Source: Kitagawia praeruptora
Lineage: Eukaryota; Streptophyta; Magnoliopsida; Apiales; Apiaceae
NCBI GenBank assembly: GCA_037693485.1
Contig: CM075345.1
Coordinates: forward strand, 86,200,001 to 86,264,000
Reading direction: 5' to 3'
Length of the DNA stretch: 64,000 nt
Shown piece by piece: positions 56,223-64,000 of the stretch. A program made the translations under genes and the position numbers. Under the pieces are notes generated by a model. It was not told the origin of the DNA. It saw only the letters and a program-made list of their open reading frames with translations, and searched no databases. Position 1 is the first letter of the stretch. Each line of letters starts with the position of its first letter.

Positions 56223-56778
56223 CCTTGATGAACTCCAATTGAGGGATTCCTCTAGCCAGATCCTTTCTTACCAAATCATTCATAACTTTAAAATTCAAAT
56301 GTGACAGCTTTTTATACCATAGCCAACTCTCATCCTTGCTTGCTTTGTTGAAGAGACAAGTAATGGATTCTGAGCATACTGAGTTGAAGTCAGCTATGTA
56401 AACATTTCCTTTTCTAAAGCCTGTCAATACCACATTGTTGTTTTCCTTGGCAGAAACAACACAGGCTTCTTTAGTGAACTTTACTTCATAGTCTTTGTCA
56501 CAAATCTGACTGACACTCAGCAAATTGTGCTTCAAACCTTCAACTAAAGCCACTTCTTCAATGATGACATTGTCCTTTGAAATCAAGACATATCCCTTAG
56601 TATATCCTTTGATGTCATCTCCAAAGGTAATTCTAGGGCCAGCTGCCTCCTTGAACTCTGTGAGCAGGGTTGAATCTCCTGTCATGTGCCTAGAGCATCC
56701 ACTGTCTAGGTACCATAGATTCCTTCTATTTCCCTGCACACATTCCAAAACACAAATCAAGTTGATTTTGGTACCCAA
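56167..56778 (-). pseudogene. Copia II protease and GAG-pre-integrase segment
   Basis: Minus-strand frame with the protease site WYLDSGCSRHMTGD and the pre-integrase zinc part YKKLSHLNFKVMNDLV ... GLCDICL. It is in the -1 frame relative to gag, with which it overlaps by about 20 bases (56757-56778). A small insertion near 56205, in the CDxC segment, shifts it out of frame with the integrase that starts at 56222. Confidence 0.85.
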
Positions 56779-59180
56779 GTTTCCTTGGGTCCTTTCTTGT
56801 TAGCCTTTGGTTTTGCACTCTTAGCAATCTGCATTTTAGATGTAGATGCTTGAGTGATAGGTTTTGACCGATGCTCATTTGCATAAATATTTGATGCATG
56901 CATTTGAGGGAAATTGGCATACATATTATTCATGTTAGGAATGCTCCATGACATTTGTGGCATATTCACAGATTAAAAATAATGATTAGACACATATGGC
57001 ATGTTCACATATGGATTTGAAAAACTAGCATTCTGATACAAACCAGGCATTGCAGGCATACTTGGCATAGATTGAAGTACATGAACAGGAGTCCTATTAA
57101 CATACTTGCACTTAGAAGATAGGTGATTGACACTATTACAATTACCACAAGTTTTCCTAGGGGCAAACTTGTCAGGAGAATAATTGTTTTTCTTGTTGAT
57201 GCCTATCTTACCATTTCTATTCTTTTTCTTTTTACACTCAGTTTCTACCTTTTCATTATCTGATTTACCAACAGCCTTTTTGTTATGTAAGTCACCTGCC
57301 TTAGCCTTCTCACTTGATTTGGCTTGGCTACTTTCACCAGAAACAAAGTTCTTGGATACTGGACCATACTGATTATTCAGTTTCTTGAGTTCCTTCTTAC
57401 TGACAGACTTTTTGTTAGTCAACGGATACCTCTCATCCGTTGATAGATCATCTTTCAACGGATGATCACTATCCATTGATTCACAAATAGTCTCTAGATC
57501 CTCAAGGCAAGGTTCTAGCTTCTTCTTGTTTTTATTCCAGGTCTCCTTCACAAATGATTCCATTCCCTGGATTTCTACTACGTTTTGTGAGATTTTTCTA
57601 CAACTTTGAAATTTAGCAGTTATCTCTTGTTCTTTTTCCAGCTGGTCTCTTAAAATTAGTTCTCTTTTTAACACAGCTTCAAGTTCACTTTTAGCATCAT
57701 TGCAATCAACTCTAATTTTCTCAAATTCTAGAAATTGAATTTCTAGAGCAGCATTTCTATCACTTAAAAACAGATTAGTCTCTTTAATCCTATTGTTCTC
57801 TTTAGTAAGTGATTTAAGAGTAACACTCAAGTGATATAGTTCAGTAGACATTTCATCTATAACACTATTGCATTCCTCTTTGGTGAGCTCAGAGAGATTA
57901 GTAGAAAGTACCTGATTGCTAGCTGAACTTGCTTCCTGCTCAGAATCAGCCATCAATGTAAGGTTGACAAACTCAGCATCATCATCAGAATGATTTCCAT
58001 CAGCAGCCCAGTCATACTCTTGGGTCATGAATGCCTTTCCTTTCTGCCTGAGAAGATCAAAATATTTCTTCTTGTAGTCAACATTTTCAGTTGGCTTGCC
58101 CTTGTTCTCAGATCTAGGCTTCCTGCACTCAATTATCATGTGACCAGCACAATTGTAGCATTTAATTTTGGATTTATCCACATAGTTGCTTGTGGAAAAA
58201 TCCTTGTTAAATGGCTTAGCCACCCCAGAGTTTCTTATGAATTTTAGCTTAGAGAATCTCCTAGATAGAAAGGCTAGATGCTCATCTATCTCATCCAATT
58301 CATCCTGCTAAAGGACACTCATTTCTTCAGACACTTTTTCCTTGTTTTTTCTTGATTCTGCTCTACCTTCACAAACCTCCCTGTTTGGTGTAGATTTAGG
58401 AGCTTCAGTCCTCTTCTCCTCCTTCTGCTCCAAGTTGGCAACAAGTGCAACTGTCCCACTTTTCTTTTAGGCCTTCTCAATTTCTTCATCCTGATTCATT
58501 TCTAGTTCATATGTCTTTAAAGTTCCATAGAGCCTTTCAAGAGTAAATGACTTGTACTCTTGAGTGTTTCTTAGAGAAATAGTCATTGGCTTCCACTCTT
58601 TGGGCAGTGATCTCAGAAATTTGAGATTAGAATCTTTCACTTGGTAGATTCTTCCATATAGTTTCAAGCCATTCAGTAGCTTCTGAAATCTACAAAATAT
58701 GTCATTCAATGTCTCTCCATTCTTGAAATGGAAGTGCTCATACTGTTGGATCAGTAGTTGCATCTTGTTTTCCCTTACCTGTTCTGTACCTTCACAAAGG
58801 GTTTGAACAATGTCCCATACTTCCTTTGAGGTAGTACAGTTGATAACATTTTCAACCATGTATGTTTCTAAGCCATTAAACAGAATATTCATGGTCTTTT
58901 TATCTTTGTGGACTTCTGCAACGTCTTCAGTACTCTACTCAGAAACAGGTTTGGGAATGTAAGTGTCTGGTGCATCTGCAACAAGGCCAACTCTTGACGC
59001 AGTCTTCATTGGAACATGAGGACCCTTCTTAATGCAATCTACAAAACCTTCATCAATAGACATGAGATGTAGACGCATTTTTACCTTCCAGTGAAAGTAA
59101 TTTTCTCTATCAAGAACCGGTATCTTCACTCCATAATCCTTCTTAGACATGTTGGAAGTGTGTTGATCTTTAAACTTCAA
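56757..59180 (-). pseudogene. Copia II gag, in-frame stops
   Basis: One frame of 808 codons from 59180 (MKFKDQHTSNMSKKDYGVKI) to the stop at 56757. It is broken by stops at about 58932 (where the family has Trp before STEDV), 58467, about 58310 and 56973. Capsid-type marks are WKVKMRLHL, LFNGLE, CEGTEQVRENK and IQQYEHFHF. One zinc knuckle is shortened (CYNCAGHMIIEC lacks two residues before the Gly-His). A second, CGNCNSVNHLSSKC, is intact. A His/Met/Asn/Pro-rich segment (VNMPQMSW, MNNMYANFPQM) precedes the end WVPKST. It packages RNA. Confidence 0.88.
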
Positions 59181-59195
59181 ATATGTTAGAAGCTT

Positions 59196-59207
59196 GCTCT
59201 GATACCA
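59196..59207 (-). other. Copia II primer binding site (initiator Met tRNA)
   Basis: The minus strand reads TGGTATCAGAGC two bases from the 5' LTR edge at 59210. Confidence 0.92.
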
Positions 59208-59209
59208 AT

Positions 59210-60197
59210 TGTTATTCCCAGATTACACACTTGTATAATTGTAGAAGGTGGGGTTGAATACAATTCTTGATATTTATAAATTTCTGATAAGAACCACAGA
59301 AATCTATAAGGAGATAATTGTTGAATGAGAAAAGATTCACAAACACATAAAAAATTAGGTGGTTAAATGTACCACCTGAGACTTTTATTCAAAGAAAACT
59401 ATGTGATACAAATGTACACAGCTTCTGTTTTACAACTCTTTGCTTCTAAGGATATTCAAGAAACCCTAAGCAAATATGTCTGTTTTCTTAGTTTCTAAAG
59501 AGTTGCTACACTTGGTTATATATCCCAAGTTTACAAGTACTACAGGAACAAGATAATATTAATCTAATTCAAGTTGACTTGCTACTCCACTCCAAATCCA
59601 CATGTAGCCGAAAGGTTATCCTTGTGAACAGATATGTCCCCTGCACCTTTCTTGTATGTACTGTGTAAATGGAATGCTTCTTTCTTCTTCATTTCCAAAG
59701 TATGGCTGCCATACTGCCTTTTATACCTACTATCAACCCATGTGATCTGTTAGTCAAACCTGTCCTTATCAACTGGTAATTCCCAACTAGCATAGAAGAA
59801 AGTGTTAATGATTATCCGTTGATGTTGTACACAGTCATCCGTCGATGGTAGTTTGAGCTGTATCCGTTGATAGAGTAGATTTGAGTTGGATCCGTTGATA
59901 GAGTCCTGTTCTCATCCGTTGATACACTTTCACTTAGACAGAATTACATAGCATAGCTTATTTACAATTGGCTACCCTATTCTGCCTATCCATTGATGGT
60001 CAACATGACTCTGAATAAAAACACTATCAACTGATAAATAGAGATACTGCAGTATGCTACAAAACCTCATCCGTTGATGAGCTACCTGTCAACGAATAGA
60101 GTTATAATGTCTCATCCGTTGACAGTTACAAAACATGACTTATACAATTTTGTGCATAGAATGTGAAGTTATCATCAAGTACAACATATTCCTAACA
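59210..60197 (-). repeat. Copia II 5' LTR
   Basis: 988 bp, a constant offset of 12,009 bp from the other LTR. The promoter-like TATATAA lies at 59517-59523 on the minus strand, with the ATCCGTTGAT cluster from 59814 to 60123. The G-run is interrupted by a T (GAAGGTGGGG), unlike the 3' LTR. Confidence 0.95.
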
Positions 60198-60202
60198 ACA
60201 AT

Positions 60203-63200
60203 ATCAATGATCAATTAACTAAAGGGGGTAATTCAACTTCCATTATAGGATTAAACTTTTCATTCTTCAAAACATAACTAATATTGACACCTGAATATGA
60301 TAGGGAATCAACTGATAACAAGATAGCAATAGATATGCTGGAGATAATAAAACAATACTGGCATCTGATAATGACATGGCATAATTTGATAATAGAACAA
60401 CAATAGATATCTCAAAATATTTGTAAAGCAATTGACATTTCAAATGGTAAACCAATTTCATTTCATAATAAATTAAAAGTAATCATCACTTTAAGAAAAT
60501 TGATTGGAGTTTTTATTATTTCACCATAACAGACAATACGGGTGATCAGCCCATAAAGTCCCCATACCGGACATAAAGTCCCTCTGGTCATCATTTCCTT
60601 TCATTAGGATAGCTTGGGTTCCCAAGAAGCAACACATTGGCCTATAAAGGTCTCGAACTGGACAGACCAGAACTACACAAATATTACACCTAAAAAAAAA
60701 TTGACGGAACCGGCATTACCCGTTGTTCCGTCTCTCCAATCGTCAGGAATCTGTAGAAACCATTTAGACGGAGTTCCTAATATATATTATAAAACCTTTC
60801 ATTTTAAAACCATTCCAATTTATAAAACTTAGTTTATCTTCATAAAACATTTCAACTCTTAACCTTTCCAAAATCCTTACCTCGAAGTACTTTCGACTCT
60901 CTGATAACAAATCAGCCCAGTCTAGGTAACTTCAAGGTAGTTTTAAGAAAACAACTCATTTTGGTTTGCTATGATAAAAGTCAAAGGGTTTGACTCAGGT
61001 TTCTAACATTAAAAGATCAAAGATACAAGTCTGGATCAAGATGATATAGACTTAAGGCATCAAGGCAATTGATCAGGATTTCCAAGTTTCAAGGTCAACA
61101 TGGGTTCGACTGACAGCGGACATAGGTTATTTAAAACAGGGTTTATCCGTCAACCAATTTAGTTTGACTCTAGAAAGCAGTATGGCATATATAGTCAAGA
61201 AGCAATTAAAAAGAATCAGGCTATAAAGGATTAGTGTTCGACATGGTATAAGATAGGCATGCTCAACGAATCATATCAATAAGGAATAGAAACTTCAAGT
61301 AAAGACAGAGTTACTTGCAAACTGATTTGGAAGGAACATGTGATAAATAAAAGAAGCAGATATATTTCACTTGAACAATAAGTGAGGAATAGAATACTTG
61401 CCTCGATACATGCAGTACTGATTCCAACACATAGATTTGCTACTCCCTATACGTCAATCTCTACTTCTTTGTACGTTGATCTCTAATCGACTATACATCC
61501 GTCTTTCTTCTATAATTCGCCAGTCTCGTTACTAGTACCTATGTAAAGGTAAAGTACTACTTCAGTATACTTCTACTCTTAATCATTTAACTCTATTCTA
61601 CCCAACGAATCCTATAACACTTTATCGCTTAACATATAAAGTACGTACTTGTTATATTTATCAAACAACTTAGTACAATCAAGTAAGCACATAAGCATAT
61701 AGCACATACCATACAAAACACACCAATCACATATATTACTTAAACACTTGGTAGACAATGTCAACTCGATTTATAAGTAGATTATAATATAGTACTATAC
61801 ACTTTATAATTACAATTTTAACGAAAAACGGCAGCATCTCCTTTGTTTATATGGCTATCCCGTCGGAAAATATCCGACTCAAATCAAAACCAAATCAATC
61901 TGATGGATTATAAATCCACCTACAAGCCCAATCATACAAATCAACTCTAAATCACTTAATCTATATTTATCAATGACAATTTCAATTTAATACAAATCAA
62001 TCACAACTAGCAATAATTCACGACTTAACTCATTTTCGAATAAAATCACCAAAATCATTTTATTCATATATATAATCAAAATTTCGAATCTTAACTATTT
62101 ACAATTCTGAAAATTATCCTTTTATATCCACTAATCATCACTTAGCACATAATCATAAAATTTATCTTTTAATCACTCTTAATAATTCATAAAATTCGAA
62201 TACTCATAACATATATATATAATTTGAATTTAATAGATAACGATCTGAAAATCATTCCTACAATTTGATTAACTGCCAACTAACATGAAATCATCAAGAT
62301 CAATTCTCAATTAGTAAAATAAAGCATATAATTTTCATTTAGTTCATATATAAGTATATATATTTCGAACTAATTCCAATAAATTACCAAAATCATTGCA
62401 TGCAATTCAATTAAATCAGATAACATCACTGCAAGCTACTTATACAAGCTGTTACAACAAGAAACCACAACTGGCCGCCATAACCTCGCCGGAAAAAGCT
62501 ACCGGCGGCGAGGGTTTGACCGAAGTTCGAAGAACCATCACCAAACTGTCCAAAACTACAATGATTAAATAGCCCCAAGAACAATAACCCATGTTGTGAC
62601 AGCCAGGGGCGGGGCAAACAAATTTGAGGCCCTGTGCGAGGTCTTAAAATTTGGCCCTCCATTTATATCTTAATATGAATTCAAAATACAATATAATTCA
62701 AAATAAAGTCTAACAAATTCATTTAAATAGAGATGCTCTTCTTGCATGTTTTACAACAAAATTATTATGAAGTAATCGAAATTTTTTTATTCAAATTTTC
62801 AAACTCTCTCTACATATATATAAATATATATGTATATAGAGGAAAAAATTTTGGGAACCTATATTTTTGGGGCCCTGTGCCGTCGCTCACCCCGCGCACC
62901 CCCAGCCCCGCCCCTGGTGACAGCCCTTGCATGCCACTTTCTAAGCATATACATATATACAACTACATATATATATACACACAAACTCTACCAAATCTCA
63001 AATAAACCAATAATCAAGCATAAGAACACAACATAGGTAATTAAAACAATGATTTATACATGATTTGAGCTTAAAAATCGAAAGGAAATGAAAGAGGAAG
63101 AAGAAGATACCATAGCAGCTGAAAAAAAACGAACTGGGCAGAAGAAATGAGGGGTGGAGCTGTTTTATAGAGGCAGGGGTAAAACTGTCATTATCCAATT

Positions 63201-63765
63201 GCTGAAAATCTACTTTATTTTGTAAAACTGATTTTAATCATTTAAAAATCGAAATAAAATGGATAATTAAGATAAAAATAATTTTTAAAATTCTAAAATA
63301 AATTTTATGAAATTACAAGGCTCCCCATATTTTTAAAATAATATTTGAGCCAAAAATGAATTTTATATGAATTTTCGAAATAAAGGCTTTTTAAAAGAAA
63401 TAAAGCTTCTTAAATCATTTTAAAATATCAAAACACACAATCAAATACCCACACCAATTTTACAAAATAGTTCATATCACAAAGATGATAATGCAAAAGA
63501 TTTCATGATTTAAATCGACTCCAATGATTTTATATGATTTTCGAAAGATTAAAAATGCACTTTAAAAATAGTTTTTGTGCTCCAAAAATATAAATAAAAT
63601 TCGACGGACATATACGACACATACCAATCACCATATAATTACATCAACATGATTTCACATATATCTTGACTTCACAAAAGTATACTCATCATATAAATCA
63701 CATAGTTTCCACATTTAACAATTAAATACACATTAATAAATCGCGAAAAATTCTAGGTCGTTATA
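60203..63765 (-). repeat. Tekay B 5' LTR, second part
   Basis: Continues from 47200 and aligns to 38600-41854 of the other LTR, with one extra insertion (hAT MITE, 62604-62916). The TATA box lies on the minus strand at 63163-63170. The outer end reads CGTTATA, a one-base change from the expected TGTAACG in element orientation. No gene is seen. Confidence 0.92.
62604..62916. mobile_element. hAT-type MITE, 313 bp
   Basis: Terminal inverted repeats CAGGGGCGGGGC at 62604 and GCCCCGCCCCTG ending at 62916. An 8-bp target duplication GTGACAGC lies at 62596-62603 and 62917-62924. The TIR beginning CAGGGGCGG and the 8-bp duplication are hAT superfamily marks. The partner LTR shows the empty site with a single GTGACAGC (near 41014). 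No coding capacity. The interior is AT-rich, but the ends are very GC-rich, with GGCCCT(G) motifs at both ends. Confidence 0.93.
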
Positions 63766-64000
63766 TGTCTAACATCTGCTCAATGAATGGAAGAGGAAAG
63801 TGGTCTTTTCTCGTGGCTTTGTTGAGCTTCCGACAGTCCATGCAAACTCTCCACCCCATGACTGTCCGAGTAGGGATGAGCTCGTTCTTCTCATTAGCAA
63901 CAACTGTCATGCCTCCTTTCTTAGGCACACACTGCACCGGACTCACCCAAGAACTGTCTGAGATAGGATAGATAATACCCGCATCTAACCACTTTAGAAT
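63766..64000 (-). pseudogene. Athila reverse transcriptase, N-terminal part (fragment 3 of 3)
   Basis: Minus-strand open reading from the window edge: LKWLDAGIIYPISDSSWVSP, VQCVPKKGGMTVVANEKNEL, GWRVCMDCRKLNKATRKDHF and PLPFIEQMLD, the start of a gypsy RT in Athila wording. It continues in 38247 after the Tekay B insertion (target copy TGTCT). Protease and gag would lie beyond 64000. Confidence 0.9.

Larger units (their letters stand above)
47201..60197 (-). mobile_element. Copia II, SIRE/Maximus-type LTR retrotransposon
   Basis: Minus-strand element, LTRs 47201-48188 and 59210-60197, both 988 bp and nearly identical by eye. The TSD is ACAAA/ACAAT (47196-47200 and 60198-60202, one mismatch). 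The primer site is at 59196-59207 and the polypurine tract at 48189-48197. From the right: gag 59180-56757, pol 56778-53394, env-like 52889-48369. It inserted into the 5' LTR of Tekay B. It is a different family from Copia I: LTRs are unlike except for end motifs. Confidence 0.95.
38248..63765 (-). mobile_element. Tekay/Del-type chromovirus B (gypsy), nested host of Copia II and a hAT MITE
   Basis: Minus-strand element with 3' LTR 38248-41854, internal region 41855-46864 and 5' LTR 46865-63765 interrupted by Copia II. The 5-bp TSD TGTCT lies in Athila RT (38243-38247 and 63766-63770). In element orientation the LTR starts T(G/A)TAACGACC and ends GGGGGCGTCACA. The primer site at 46849-46860 and a chromodomain at 41881-42110 fix lineage and direction. 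Coding is broken throughout. Confidence 0.93.

Noticed and set aside
62426..62662. Minus-strand ORF across the hAT MITE border
   Set aside because: It spans a transposon junction absent from the partner LTR, so it is accidental.

Overview
The window is a block of nested transposable elements from an AT-rich plant nuclear genome. It looks like a eudicot: SIRE-type Copia elements with long env-like ORFs, Tekay chromoviruses with very long LTRs, an Athila element, and CACTA elements carrying pieces of plant genes. I cannot name the species. I see no intact cellular gene, rRNA, tRNA gene or CRISPR array. Every real coding signal belongs to a transposon or to a gene fragment carried by one.

Layout. 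(1) A 4.0 kb CACTA element, 42-4023, has a 3-bp target duplication (GTA) and carries exon fragments of an alpha carbonic anhydrase and an acetoacetyl-CoA thiolase. (2) An Athila (Ty3/gypsy) element on the minus strand is the oldest visible layer. It survives in three pieces: 4027-5960, 37312-38247 and 63766-64000 (running off the window). (3) Its RNase H region was split by Tekay element A (5961-37311, plus strand, LTRs about 4.8 kb, TSD AGCAC). (4) Its RT region was split by Tekay element B (38248-63765, minus strand, LTRs about 3.6 kb, TSD TGTCT). (5) The left LTR of Tekay A was split by Copia I, a SIRE-type element (8900-24936, minus strand, two 751-bp LTRs, TSD ATTTT). Its RT was in turn split by a second CACTA (15233-19163, TSD TTC) carrying exons of a TIP1-like ankyrin S-acyltransferase gene. 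(6) The 5' LTR of Tekay B was split by Copia II, another SIRE-type element (47201-60197, minus strand, two 988-bp LTRs, TSD ACAAA/ACAAT). The same LTR holds a 313-bp hAT-type MITE (62604-62916, 8-bp TSD). Intact copies of the partner LTRs serve as empty sites for three insertions.

How the parts work. Each Copia element has the order gag, protease, integrase, RT, RNase H, then a very long env-like ORF before the 3' LTR. Three of the four LTR elements have a clear initiator-methionine tRNA primer site beside the 5' LTR, and Tekay A has a degraded one. Reading frames are broken mostly by in-frame stop codons rather than frameshifts, as expected for methylated decaying copies. In both Copia families pol lies in the -1 frame relative to gag at the same place. 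Copia I also carries an antisense 126-codon ORF with its own promoter-like leader between pol and the env-like ORF. Each Copia family has private short motifs scattered through LTRs, spacers and unconserved coding linkers, most strikingly ATCCGTTGAT in Copia II.
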